Part shown: positions 8,218 through 16,267 of the stretch, piece after piece
Position numbering within the stretch: the first letter of the stretch is position 1
How the letters are laid out: each line of letters starts with the position of its first letter
Assembly: GCA_045807125.1 (NCBI GenBank)
Contig: JBJMHZ010000004.1
Location: forward strand, 1-64,000
Direction: 5' to 3'
DNA from: JBJMHZ01 sp045807125
Lineage (GTDB): Bacteria > Actinomycetota > Actinomycetes > JAWWOL01
DNA length: 64,000 bases
Program-made: the position numbers and the translations under genes
Notes under the pieces: model-generated
Databases searched by the model: none
The model's input: the letters and a program-made list of their open reading frames with translations, nothing else
Told to the model about the DNA's origin: nothing

Positions 8218-8804
8218 ACCAGCTCCCTGGGTTGCTCGCGGGTGTAGGAGTAGCCGTTGTCGCAGCGTTGCGCCTCGGCGGTGAGCCCAGTCTGGAGCAG
8301 CCGAACCCGCATCGCCGACTGCGAGACGCGGAACTGCTTGGCGAGGGCGCGGAGGTCTTGGTGGCCGCTGGCCCATTCCCGCTTGAGCCAGGTGCGGGGG
8401 ATGAGCACGCACCCGGCGAAGAAGTCGCAGACCTGCTCGGCCCGGTCGTGGCTGGTCGTGTAGGGCGTCGGTGGATACAGCACACCGATGAACGGGTTGT
8501 CGAGCACGTGCTTGAACTCGTGGAACAGGCTGAACCGCTGACGCCCAGCCGGCTCCGCCCCGTTGAGGACGATCAGCCAGCGGCCGTGGCTCCATTGGGC
8601 CGCTCCGCTCAGACCTGCCAGCTTGATCCGCTCGACCTGCACGCGGGGTAGCTCGGTGATAATCCGCTCCGGGACCGGCGGGCCGGTGATCTTGCTGAGG
8701 TCAAGCAGCTGAGTAGCCTGCAGTTCGGCCATCCGCAGCGCCTCGGTCAGCGTCAGCGGCCGGATCGGCATCCGGTCACGCAGCGTCGTAATAGTTGGTT
8801 TCAT
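8205..8804 (-). CDS. ImmA/IrrE-family metallopeptidase (199 aa)
   Basis: Zn-dependent protease domain with HEFKH at about residues 95-99 (HExxH-type) and a downstream acidic helix (SHDRAEQVCDFFAGCVLIP) supplying further ligands. In ICEBs1-type elements and related systems such proteins cleave the partner XRE repressor to switch on mobile genes. Its start overlaps the XRE gene by 29 bp and its stop overlaps the recombinase start. The order XRE, ImmA, recombinase therefore fits a repressor, anti-repressor, integrase cassette. The partner relation is inferred from context. Confidence 0.9.
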   Translation of the reverse strand: MKPTITTLRDRMPIRPLTLTEALRMAELQATQLLDLSKITGPPVPERIITELPRVQVERIKLAGLSGAAQWSHGRWLIVLNGAEPAGRQRFSLFHEFKHVLDNPFIGVLYPPTPYTTSHDRAEQVCDFFAGCVLIPRTWLKREWASGHQDLRALAKQFRVSQSAMRVRLLQTGLTAEAQRCDNGYSYTREQPRELVWAI

Positions 8805-9162
8805 TGGTCCCCCTTTCTTGTTGATGCTTGTCGGCGATCAGCCGAAAGTGAGCTTCGAGCTGCGCGATGGCCTCGTCCGGCAGTTGGTACTTGGCGCGCA
8901 GGTAGGGCGCGAAGCCGGGCAGCCCGCCGCTGTAGCCGGCCGCCTGGTGCAGCTCGTCGACCTCGATGTCGAGGGCTCGCGCCACTTGCCAGAGCAGCCG
9001 CGGGTCGGGAGTGCGGTACTCGTCGTGTTCCACCCGGGCAAGCCAGCTCGCGTCCACCCCTGCCCGCCCCGCCAGGCCGCGCAGGCTCAGCCCGGCGCGC
9101 TGACGGAGCTTTCGCACCCGCCCGCCGAGACTCTCATTCTCAAGCGATGATGTGTCAGTCAT
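8776..9162 (-). CDS. XRE-family helix-turn-helix repressor (128 aa)
   Basis: Cro/C1-type HTH at residues about 16-70 (LRQRAGLSLRGLAGRAGVDASWLARVEHDEY), followed by a short helical region and a polar tail. ATG 9162 has AAGGAAA upstream. Probable DNA-binding repressor of its own operon (ImmA-type protease and serine recombinase downstream). The AT-rich stretch at 9160-9270 upstream is the likely promoter/operator region. Confidence 0.88.
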   Translation of the reverse strand: MTDTSSLENESLGGRVRKLRQRAGLSLRGLAGRAGVDASWLARVEHDEYRTPDPRLLWQVARALDIEVDELHQAAGYSGGLPGFAPYLRAKYQLPDEAIAQLEAHFRLIADKHQQERGTNETNYYDAA

Positions 9163-9332
9163 TTTCGTTCGTTTCCTTTTTCTCGTACCTATTTTATTCC
9201 TGGCGTTGCCGACGGCCCACGGTTTCTCGCCAATTTTCGGTTTATTTTCGGTTCCGCTATTTGTAGCTGCCGCCAAATGTTCTTGTGGTGCTGGTGGGAA
9301 GGGCGCGAGGCCCTTCCCACCAGACGCGGCGG

Positions 9333-9674
9333 CTAGGGGCGAGCCGGTGGCTGCTTGCGCGACTGCGGTCGCTCCCCGGCATCCTTGCCGCTCTGCTGCC
9401 CGGACGGCGGCTGCTCGCCGGGCCCGAACAGCGACTCGATGGCGGCGCGGCGGGTGGCGGCTTCCTGCTCGATCTCGTCCAGCGCCGCCCGTGCCCGCTG
9501 GGCGAAGTCGCCCTCGGCCCGCTTGCGCTGGATCAGCTCCTCGATCGCCTGGCGGACGACCGCGTTCAGGCTGCGGTTCTCCAGTCGGGTGATGAGGGTG
9601 AGCTGCTCGTGCAGGGCGTCCGGCAGGCGGACGGCGAAGGTCTTGACGCCGCTGCCCTGTGGTCCTTCTGTCAT
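9333..9674 (-). CDS. Ribbon-helix-helix / Arc-type DNA-binding protein (113 aa)
   Basis: Residues about 9-50 read VKTFAVRLPDALHEQLTLIT...LENRSLNAVVRQAIEEL, the pattern of a CopG/Arc ribbon-helix-helix domain in which the first strand contacts DNA. A charged coiled helix follows, then a Gln/Pro/Arg-rich tail. ATG 9674 is preferred over an upstream start because AGGAGG lies 8 nt before it. No toxin partner is adjacent, so it is more likely an island regulator or partition-type accessory protein than an antitoxin; an orphan antitoxin is possible. Confidence 0.8.
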   Translation of the reverse strand: MTEGPQGSGVKTFAVRLPDALHEQLTLITRLENRSLNAVVRQAIEELIQRKRAEGDFAQRARAALDEIEQEAATRRAAIESLFGPGEQPPSGQQSGKDAGERPQSRKQPPARP

Positions 9675-9752
9675 GTGAGGTCCTCCTCGCTCGCGGGTGC
9701 GGCCGGTCACCGCTGGTCGGTGACGCCTGCGGCCGCACGACGGCGGGGAGGC

Positions 9753-9907
9753 TCACGCCGCCTCGCGCATCGGCTCGGCCCTGATCGGTCCGAGACGTTG
9801 CCGGGCCAGCTCGGCATAGGCGGGGTTCAGTTCGATGCCGAGCCAGTCCCGGCCGAGCTGCTCTCGGTCACCAGGCCCATCTCGGCCGCCAGCGTAAAGT
9901 GAACACG
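9753..9907 (-). pseudogene. C-terminal scar of a DNA adenine/cytosine methylase
   Basis: The minus strand encodes QLGRDWLGIELNPAYAELAR followed by a short tail ending EPMREAA and a TGA at 9753-9755. This matches the C-terminus of N4/N6 site-specific DNA methylases, where GRDWLGIELNP is the AdoMet-side motif. Just upstream TLAAEMGLVTE reads in a different frame, and the catalytic part is missing. A truncated, frameshifted relic; it shows that a restriction-modification or phage methylase gene once stood here. Confidence 0.6.
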
Positions 9908-9999
9908 GGGATCATTCATTTGCGGGATCTGGCTTATCTTTCCTTCTTTCACGGATATATTACGCTAATTGCACACCAAAAACCATCACGGCGCCAACA

Positions 10000-10656
10000 T
10001 CACAGTGGGCCGTCGCTCGACTTAGGGTGAGCCTGTAGTACGGCGCCCAGGTTTGCATAATCAGTGCCCCGCTCGAGGTGACGCAACTGCATGTCGCCCA
10101 CCGTGAGGCGGTCGGTCCAATAGGTTCCTGCCAGAGTGATTGGGGTTCGGCCGACGATCTCGAGGCGAACTGCGCCAACATGGGGGTGGCTGCGATCGCG
10201 ATGCTCTTGCTTTGGCGTATTAGCGTAGGTGTAAGCTAAAACACGCCGTTTGCGGCTCTCGCCGTTAGTGTGGATAGCGGCAGAAGTAGATTGCGAAGCG
10301 CTCTCAGCGGTCATCAGGGTGATGGAAATCGACCAGTAGGTCTGCTCGATGACCACTGCGGCGTCAATGGGGCCCCGGTTCCCGCCAGGTGGGATGTGGC
10401 TGTCTGGGTGTGGGCGGAGGATCGTAAACCATGTGCCATCGACTCTCGGCCGCCCGACGAAGCGGTGGACGCCGGGAATCTTCCATAGCCAGAGGTCGAA
10501 TGCGACCACCGCCAGGCTGAGAGCGGTGGGAAGGTAAGCGAGGCCTTGTTTCGCCCCTTGTTGAAGGTGAGTTCCGCTCGCATAAAGGGCGAGCGCGTAG
10601 GTACCGCTGACGATGACGGCGGTCCATCGGACAAGCCTGCTCGGGTTGTGCTGCAT
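10000..10656 (-). CDS. cap15: Cap15-like CBASS effector: two TM helices plus beta-barrel sensor (218 aa)
   Basis: Predicted membrane effector of a type I CBASS anti-phage system. Two hydrophobic helices (about 9-28 and 39-58) are followed by a beta-rich domain beginning GTWFTIL (74-80). It contains EQTYWSISITLMTAESASQS, LAYTYANTP, GAVRLEI and LAGTYWTDRLTVGDMQL. This layout and motif order are those of Cap15, whose minimal beta-barrel binds a cyclic nucleotide and whose TM pair then disrupts the inner membrane, killing infected cells. Starts 1 nt after the CD-NTase stop, so translation is coupled. The call rests on motif pattern and on the adjacent nucleotidyltransferase, not on an alignment. 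Confidence 0.82.
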   Translation of the reverse strand: MQHNPSRLVRWTAVIVSGTYALALYASGTHLQQGAKQGLAYLPTALSLAVVAFDLWLWKIPGVHRFVGRPRVDGTWFTILRPHPDSHIPPGGNRGPIDAAVVIEQTYWSISITLMTAESASQSTSAAIHTNGESRKRRVLAYTYANTPKQEHRDRSHPHVGAVRLEIVGRTPITLAGTYWTDRLTVGDMQLRHLERGTDYANLGAVLQAHPKSSDGPL

Positions 10657-10657
10657 G

Positions 10658-11569
10658 TCAGTAGTCTAGGAGCTGCCAAGTCTCCAGGACCACCTCTTTA
10701 GCGGCATTGACCGTCCATTTCTGGCCGGGAGCAAATAGGTACTTTAGCTGGTTTGGCTCTTCCCAGTCCTCTTGGTTGTACTGGTCGTTCAGGTGCTGCC
10801 ACAGCCACACGAGAGTGGCACTGAAACCACGTTCAAGGTCACCGCTAGTCAGGGTTGGATTGGGAACGTTCCAAATCAGGCATTCCATCAAGTACGAGGG
10901 CTTAGCCTTGATCGTCCCCTGCTTCACGAGGAAGTTCTCGGCGTTCTTCAATGCGCGAACGAAGTTCTTGTACCTTCGGTTGGTGTTGGCGTTCTTCCGG
11001 CGCCCGTTGTCGAGTTGTTGCTGGGGCCAGTTAATGATACTGCCGCTGCCGTCCTTCTTGAAAACCTTGCTGCCTTGGTGCGTGACGCGCTGGTTCGGAT
11101 CGTCGTACCGATAGTAAAGGAAACTAGGGATAACATCGGTGCTGGGGCGACTGCCGGGCTTTTCGGCGACAACGAGCGCTACGTTGCCACTGGTGTCGAC
11201 GTCGGAAGCGCCAAAGCAGTTGGTCAACGCTTTGGCGACTTCCGCTCGCCAGTTCGCAGGTCCCCACGAGCCGGTGTACGGCTCCCAGCTTATTTGGGGC
11301 GATGCGACGACGCCGGGGAAATAGTCGGAGTAGTACAGGTCGCGGTTCTCCACCACGATGTCGACGTCGCTGTCGACGCGGACGTTGGTGTTGTTGGCGT
11401 ATGACCCCTTGGCGTACACCGCCACAGACGTGTCCTTGAACGCAGGATGAGCCTTGATCGCATCGCGGATCATCCGCTCAGCTCGCTCTTGACGATCTTG
11501 CTCGCTCTCGCTAGACGGCTTGATCCACTGAGACAGCAGGGCGTTGCGCTCCGTGGCAGTCATGGTCAC
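10658..11569 (-). CDS. CD-NTase: cGAS/DncV-like nucleotidyltransferase of CBASS (303 aa)
   Basis: Enzyme that on phage infection would make a cyclic di- or oligonucleotide second messenger. The polymerase-beta-like active site is plain: AKGSYANNTNVRVDSDVDIV, with GS at 55-56, metal-binding D68 and D70, and a third Asp in STDVIPSF (145). A C-terminal helical domain (about 185-303) completes the usual 300-residue length. GTG 11569 is chosen because GGAG lies 7 nt upstream; ATG 11563 is the alternative. Followed directly by the Cap15-like effector with no E1/E2/JAB or HORMA/TRIP13 genes, so the system is type I. Product nucleotide cannot be read from sequence. Lower GC than the chromosome suggests acquisition by transfer. 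Confidence 0.88.
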   Translation of the reverse strand: MTMTATERNALLSQWIKPSSESEQDRQERAERMIRDAIKAHPAFKDTSVAVYAKGSYANNTNVRVDSDVDIVVENRDLYYSDYFPGVVASPQISWEPYTGSWGPANWRAEVAKALTNCFGASDVDTSGNVALVVAEKPGSRPSTDVIPSFLYYRYDDPNQRVTHQGSKVFKKDGSGSIINWPQQQLDNGRRKNANTNRRYKNFVRALKNAENFLVKQGTIKAKPSYLMECLIWNVPNPTLTSGDLERGFSATLVWLWQHLNDQYNQEDWEEPNQLKYLFAPGQKWTVNAAKEVVLETWQLLDY

Positions 11570-11876
11570 GTCGACGCTCCAGGGCGATCTTGTAGGGACA
11601 AGACGGGGCAGAGTGTACGACGCCGCTACGACAGGTCCGGCTCTCGCGGCGACTGACCGGCATGGCGTGGGGTCGCCGCGACGAGGTAGTCGACTCGGGC
11701 CGAACCCAGTCCATGATCTCGACAGCTTGGCCGATGCGAAGATCGCCGCTACCGTTCCCGCCCTTAACTCGGCGTGTCGCTCCGCGACAAGGTCCCGTCT
11801 GTGTAGTAGAGATGATCACCGTCTGTGACGGGAGCTATCACCAGTAAGCGACGGAAGCCGAGCGTGGGAGAAGCCG
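11570..11876. other. Divergent intergenic region between CBASS and the right half of the island
   Basis: About 300 bases separating the leftward CBASS operon from the rightward gene at 11877. It must carry promoters for both directions. I see no confident -35/-10 pair, no long hairpin and no coding sequence. Confidence 0.5.
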
Positions 11877-12425
11877 ATGGCCCTGAATCTGACCGAGCTA
11901 ACCGATGCAACACGCGCTCGGATGTTGGACGAGTTCGAATTGGAAGAACTGTCCGGTAAGCCTTACCGCAGCGAGGTGTTATCTCCAGTCGGCTTGGCGG
12001 TATGGCCGTCACTGATGCGTCAAGCCATCCAAGCTGGCGATGACGATACCTTGCAGTTGGCCCTTCACGATCCGGACCTCTGGAATCCGTACGAGACGGC
12101 CATCGTAAAGGGAGTACAGCAGCAGAGGCGCGTAAATATGCGCCAAGCTAGTGTTCGCTTAGCAACCAATGAGTTCAACACTTGGTATGTCCGAGGGTTG
12201 TCAGGGCTCTTGCTTGACGAGGGGATGGTTCAGTGCGAAGTGTATCGGGCTGGGCATCCGAAATGGGAGCCCTCTGAGTGCTCCAAGCACGAGGGCGAGA
12301 TTGTTGCTGTGCAGGACGTATACGCCGGACACCGGAGGCGCTATTGGCCAGTGCCTGACCCGACCGCCTTCTCTATCCCATTTCAACCCGGCTGCCATCA
12401 TTCGATTCGCCGGCCTCGCACATAG
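11877..12425 (+). CDS. Hypothetical island protein (182 aa)
   Basis: ATG 11877 follows GGGAGAAG. Soluble, acidic N-terminal half (LTELTDATRARMLDEFELEE) and a C-terminal half rich in aromatic, Cys and His residues: FNTWYVRGLSGLLLDEG, CEVYRAGHPKWEPSECSKHE, YAGHRRRYWPVP and PGCHHSIR. The several Cys/His could bind a metal, and the C-terminal segment could contact nucleic acid or a capsid-like partner. I do not recognise the family. Looks like an intact, expressed gene; its place beside CBASS and an Mrr-like nuclease makes a defence or mobile-element role plausible. Confidence 0.7.
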   Translation: MALNLTELTDATRARMLDEFELEELSGKPYRSEVLSPVGLAVWPSLMRQAIQAGDDDTLQLALHDPDLWNPYETAIVKGVQQQRRVNMRQASVRLATNEFNTWYVRGLSGLLLDEGMVQCEVYRAGHPKWEPSECSKHEGEIVAVQDVYAGHRRRYWPVPDPTAFSIPFQPGCHHSIRRPRT

Positions 12426-12570
12426 TCAGATCAGTGGTTCCCTTTTGGCAGGACTAGCTTATTGTAAAGGATAGACTACTTGTGACAGATGAGATCGCGA
12501 TAGTTCTGGCCTTGAGTTTCACTACCATACCGATCTTGACGCTTTCAGCCTCTCACACAATGCCGCCTTA

Positions 12571-12867
12571 ATGTTCGTGCGTTGCGGAAACTTAACTGCG
12601 AGGGACCAAGCTGACGGCGTGGTTCCTCCCGACATGCCCTACAGTGTTGACTATACCCCAGGAACATATTCCCTCGATCCGCGCAAGGCAATCGCCGAAC
12701 TCGTCGAGAAAGGATTGCGGCGCCCTCCGCCTGATGAAGGTTGGCAGATGGATTACGGCCCGTCCAACGATTGGGATGGGCAGCTGCCAGTATGGCGCTA
12801 CTCTCCTCCTCAGGAGGGTATCGAAGTTACTCCCGGTAGAGTCGTCTTCCCTGACCCAGGGGAGTAA
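12571..12867 (+). CDS. Small hypothetical protein (98 aa)
   Basis: Frame from ATG 12571 to TAA at 12865-12867. It reads as a normal acidic protein: PYSVDYTPGTYSLDPRKAIA, ELVEKGLRRPPPDEGWQMDY, then a Pro-rich end. No signal peptide, membrane segment or known motif. The preceding 145 bases (12426-12570) lack a gene. No strong ribosome binding site is seen before the ATG, so the true start could differ. Function unknown. Confidence 0.5.
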   Translation: MFVRCGNLTARDQADGVVPPDMPYSVDYTPGTYSLDPRKAIAELVEKGLRRPPPDEGWQMDYGPSNDWDGQLPVWRYSPPQEGIEVTPGRVVFPDPGE

Positions 12868-12893
12868 CATACACCAGCTGCTGCCGACTGGGT

Positions 12894-12899
12894 TAGAAT
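12894..12899 (+). promoter_or_regulatory. -10 hexamer of a leaderless transcript
   Basis: TAGAAT lies exactly 6 nt before the ATG at 12906, placing the transcription start at or next to the start codon. No Shine-Dalgarno lies between. This spacing is the actinobacterial leaderless pattern. Confidence 0.55.
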
Positions 12900-12905
12900 G
12901 AGAGA

Positions 12906-13823
12906 ATGTTGTCTAAGCGTGTGAGCCCAGGTGTGCTGCCGGCCTTGAAGGAGGCTCTCACGCTCGCTTTTTGGTACAAGTCGGATCTGCGCCCCTTCTT
13001 GGTCTCCTGTCTCAGCAATAAGCAGTTGATCGCGCAACTGGACTGGGACAACTACAAGCGAGTGGTGGTAGGACAGCTTGTTGATGTCCTTTCCTCCGAG
13101 CAACATCTCTATTTTGACGACCTCCTGAATCTCTTGCTTGCGACCGCAGACATCGCCGATCCGGCTCACCTCCGGCGTCTCGATGATGGGGAGAAGAAGT
13201 ACGCTGACGCGCTGGCTGCGCTAAGGGCCCTGCGCCAGCAGGTTGAGCCTTACCGAAAGCTGCGCGAGGTAGAAGAGCAAGCTGCAAAGCGTCGCCAAGA
13301 GCAAAGGGCTCGCGCTGAGATGCAACGGTCTATGACTGAAAAGCTGGATCAGCTACGCGCAACGTTTTATGGGTTAGTAAGTGAGCCACCGCAGCAGCGT
13401 GGATACTCTCTAGAGAAGCTCCTAAATGAGCTGTTCGCCCTGTTCGACATCGACGCCAAAGCTCCGTTTCGGATCGTTGGCGAGCAGATTGATGGCGCCT
13501 TCACCTTGGAAGGCACCGAGTTCTTGCTTGAAGCCAAGTGGCAGGCAGGAAAGACAGGTGTGGCCGACCTCGATAGTTTCGCCGGCAAGATTGGAAGGAA
13601 GCTCGATAACACACTTGGCCTCTTTGTTTCTATGAATGGTTATCAGGACTCCGCGATAGATGTACACTCCCGCGGGCGCCCAGTCATGATTCTCATGGAC
13701 GGCGCGGATCTGAGCGCTGTCCTTGAAGGTCGGATCGCTCTACCGGAGTTGCTTGTACGTAAGCGTCAGCACGCTGCCCATACCGGCGAGGTATTCCTGA
13801 GTGCCTATCGAGTGCTTTCCTGA
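12906..13823 (+). CDS. Mrr-type restriction endonuclease with N-terminal helical domain (305 aa)
   Basis: The C-terminal half has a PD-(D/E)XK nuclease core: GYSLEKLLNELFALFDIDAK, then QIDGAF (D196) and FLLEAKW (E209, K211), as in Mrr-like type IV enzymes that cut modified DNA. The first 90 residues form a helical domain (LPALKEALTLAFWYKSDLRP...) that may recruit or regulate. It resembles effector-associated helical domains in general pattern only. A charged coiled coil (about 95-150) links the two. Leaderless start. No methylase or helicase partner adjoins it, consistent with a solitary type IV-like or abortive-infection nuclease. Confidence 0.8.
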   Translation: MLSKRVSPGVLPALKEALTLAFWYKSDLRPFLVSCLSNKQLIAQLDWDNYKRVVVGQLVDVLSSEQHLYFDDLLNLLLATADIADPAHLRRLDDGEKKYADALAALRALRQQVEPYRKLREVEEQAAKRRQEQRARAEMQRSMTEKLDQLRATFYGLVSEPPQQRGYSLEKLLNELFALFDIDAKAPFRIVGEQIDGAFTLEGTEFLLEAKWQAGKTGVADLDSFAGKIGRKLDNTLGLFVSMNGYQDSAIDVHSRGRPVMILMDGADLSAVLEGRIALPELLVRKRQHAAHTGEVFLSAYRVLS

Positions 13824-13937
13824 GATGCTTCGCCAAATGATGCCGCTGCGGCCTACGTGATCCGACGACCGGTGAACCGTCTGGGGGGGTCGATCCTGTT
13901 CTCTGGCGGCCCCGCTGAGCGAAACCAGGAGCCCTTG

Positions 13938-14726
13938 ATGCGCGCTGCTGACCTGTCTCCGGGGACGGAGTACGCCTACCGCAAAGGTCGTAAGCTGGGT
14001 GAGGTGTTCATCCGGGTTCTTCTCGTCCAGTATGTCGATGCGAAACGACATGCCCAAATCGAGCACGCAGAAGGGCCGCTCGAAGGCCTCAAAGAATGGG
14101 TACGCCCTACCGCGCTCCAATGCGAATGGAAGGACGTCGAAGTCCTTAAGAAACTGGAAAGCAAAGCCCTAGCTCTCGAAGAGAGTTACGAGGCAGAGCC
14201 CATTGCGTCGGCGGTCGCTGAAGCCGCGAACGAAGTCTTTGGTGCAACCGGCGAAGACTTATACGTCGAAGCGAACGGAGTCACCGACGCCGACCGGGAC
14301 GTCATTGAACGCGTGGCGCATCGCGCCGGACTGCCCGATGACGAAATCCGGAGGCTCTTCGACACACCCGCGTATAGATCTGGCTCAGGTCGCTGGCATC
14401 TACCTAGTGGGCGACTGATTCCCGTCGCGGAGAGGTTCGCAGCAGCAGAACCCGGCCTCGTCAACATGTACCTTGACGACGAGGTCACCAAGTACAAGGA
14501 AGCCGGATATCAAGCCGGTGAGCGCTACATGCACAAGATCCTTGTCGAGAAGGGCCCCGCTTTTGCATTGGCTCGGCAGTGGGCGGGGGCAACCCGCATC
14601 GCTGATGACCTTCGCGCGGACAACGAGCGACTGCGCCGCCTACTTGCAGAAGCGGTGACGGTGCTTCGCGCGCGTGGCTACGAACGTGATGCCGCCAAGT
14701 ACGAGCGAGCGCTGCGCGGTACTTGA
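13938..14726 (+). CDS. Hypothetical island protein (262 aa)
   Basis: ATG 13938 is chosen for the AGGAG 7 nt upstream; the frame is open further upstream but composition there is poor. Soluble and strongly charged. The N-terminal part reads like a small beta-barrel (GTEYAYRKGRKLGEVFIRVL). The middle contains SAVAEAANEVFGATGEDLYV, and the end is a coiled coil (RADNERLRRLLAEAVTVLRA). No catalytic motif recognised. Follows the Mrr-like nuclease by about 110 bp on the same strand, so the two may act together. A DNA- or phage-sensing subunit is speculation. Confidence 0.65.
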   Translation: MRAADLSPGTEYAYRKGRKLGEVFIRVLLVQYVDAKRHAQIEHAEGPLEGLKEWVRPTALQCEWKDVEVLKKLESKALALEESYEAEPIASAVAEAANEVFGATGEDLYVEANGVTDADRDVIERVAHRAGLPDDEIRRLFDTPAYRSGSGRWHLPSGRLIPVAERFAAAEPGLVNMYLDDEVTKYKEAGYQAGERYMHKILVEKGPAFALARQWAGATRIADDLRADNERLRRLLAEAVTVLRARGYERDAAKYERALRGT

Positions 14727-14944
14727 GGCTCGATGACTCTAGAAACGCTCTGGCGCTCCCGGTTTCCTTGCGCGGGAGTCCCGGTAGGAGAAGGATGCCG
14801 GTCGTGAAGCCGGTCGGTAGGAGGGTCATGTAGTAGCCGCTTCGAGCGCAAGGAGCAGCAGATGCTCCAGTGGCCGGGCTTCCATCACTGGTGCACCGTA
14901 AGCTGGCCCGGCACCGTGTACGTCGGGGTTCCTGACACCTAGCC

Positions 14945-15305
14945 TCAGGGCTCCGCTAGTCCTTTGATCATCCGCTGCGTTGCCGGGTTCGAGAGCTGTC
15001 TCCTCAGATCCACTGCTCGTTCATATCCTCGCACGCCCTCTAGCAGTGACCCCCCTCGCTGGCCGGAACTTCGCCCGCGGATGGCATCGTGGCGGCATAG
15101 CAGATTGACGACGCCGCTGCGTGAAAGGCCGGCCTCGCGAGCAAGTCGCCGCGTGCCGAGGCCGCTTCTATACCGCGTGATGAGGTCGGTGACCTCGGTC
15201 GGCGAGAGCCGATGCTCCAGCTTGTGGATCTGGTGTGGCTTCCTGTGTCGCGGAGAGACCTCGCCGCTGTCCTGGACAACGCGCGTCCGTACCTGCAGGA
15301 GTCAA
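14945..15305 (-). pseudogene. Remnant of a recombinase-type C-terminal helix-turn-helix tail
   Basis: An uninterrupted minus-strand frame from a stop codon at about 15306 down to TGA 14945-14947, with no good start. It reads KLEHRLSPTEVTDLITRYRS then GTRRLAREAGLSRSGVVNLL, the helix-turn-helix found at the ends of resolvase/serine recombinases, and ends VDLRRQLSNPATQRMIKGLA. The catalytic domain is absent. Probably a truncated recombinase at the right edge of the island. A matching fragment of the last 20 codons recurs at 16268-16355. Confidence 0.55.
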
Positions 15306-15445
15306 TCAAGCACCCGAGCGCGACCTCGAATACGCACTGGGCCCGGCCATCAGGCTGGGCCTGGTTTGTTCTGTCCGCCCTGATGATCACGGCTGCGGCA
15401 CCGTTGTGTTTTGAGCGTTCCGCCCAAGCCCGCGTCGGGATGCGC

Positions 15446-16207
15446 TCAGCGGCCGGTGGCGGAGAAGTGCTGGTAGTCCTTGAGCGAGTGCCAGCTCCCG
15501 CCCCAGCCCCAGCCGATCGCGGCGAACGCGCGCACGGCGACGCCGCCGGCGACGGCCATCCCAGGGCGGACCCATGAGCGGTCGAGGTACTTCACCCCGG
15601 CCGGTGGGCTCACCTGGCCGTTGCGCACGTAGGGGTTCTGCACCGGGTTGAGGTCCACCGCTCGGCCGTAGGAGTGCTGGGACCAGGCGGTCGAGCCGGA
15701 GACCCGTCGGCAGTTGAACGCGGACGTGTTGTTGGCGGCCATGGAGGCGTCGTCGTCGCCACCGTAGACCGACAGCGGCCTGACTCGGCGGATCGGGAAC
15801 CGCGCGGCGTAGAGAGTGCGGAAGGCCTTCACCACATTGGAGACGGCGTACGCCCGGACGACCAGGGTGCCGCGGTGGGCGACCTTGTCGAAGCCCCAGT
15901 AGCCGAGCCGGACCGAGCGGAGCTCGCGCGGCGGCACGGGGCAGCCGGGGTGCCAGCTGGCCCCGAGGTCCGCGGCCGCCACCCGGCGCACCGTGACCGG
16001 GTACGTCACTGTGGCCTCCATGCCGGACGCCGGTGTGGTGGCGATGCCGGGAGCGGCGGCCGTCGGCACGACGGTCGACGTCACCGGCGGCGCCTCGGTG
16101 GACGCGGCGCGTCGGGGGGCCGCCGACCCGGGCGCCTCGTTGCATGCGGCGATCGCCAGCACGACGCCCACGACGGCCATCGGCCGCCTGCAGATCCGCA
16201 GTCTCAT
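15446..16207 (-). CDS. M15-family D-Ala-D-Ala carboxypeptidase-like lipoprotein (253 aa)
   Basis: Predicted extracytoplasmic zinc peptidase acting on peptidoglycan stem peptides. A signal peptide ends in the lipobox AIAAC (Cys22), followed by a Thr/Pro/Ala-rich linker (about 25-65). The M15_4 (VanY-like) domain has SQHSYGRAVDLNP, supplying His and Asp ligands, and WHSLKDYQHFS near the end, supplying the catalytic/third-ligand region. ATG 16207 gives the normal lipoprotein signal; a start 24 nt upstream would only lengthen the N-region. Two short repeated recombinase scraps flank the gene. Confidence 0.85.
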   Translation of the reverse strand: MRLRICRRPMAVVGVVLAIAACNEAPGSAAPRRAASTEAPPVTSTVVPTAAAPGIATTPASGMEATVTYPVTVRRVAAADLGASWHPGCPVPPRELRSVRLGYWGFDKVAHRGTLVVRAYAVSNVVKAFRTLYAARFPIRRVRPLSVYGGDDDASMAANNTSAFNCRRVSGSTAWSQHSYGRAVDLNPVQNPYVRNGQVSPPAGVKYLDRSWVRPGMAVAGGVAVRAFAAIGWGWGGSWHSLKDYQHFSATGR

Positions 16208-16267
16208 CCGCACCCCTGCAGTGTCCACCACCCAGCCCGCTCCGGTAGCCGTAACGCCCCAGCCGAG

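Noticed and set aside
9333..9674. Type II toxin-antitoxin module
   Set aside because: A ribbon-helix-helix protein is present, but the neighbouring sequence has no toxin gene, only a methylase scar.
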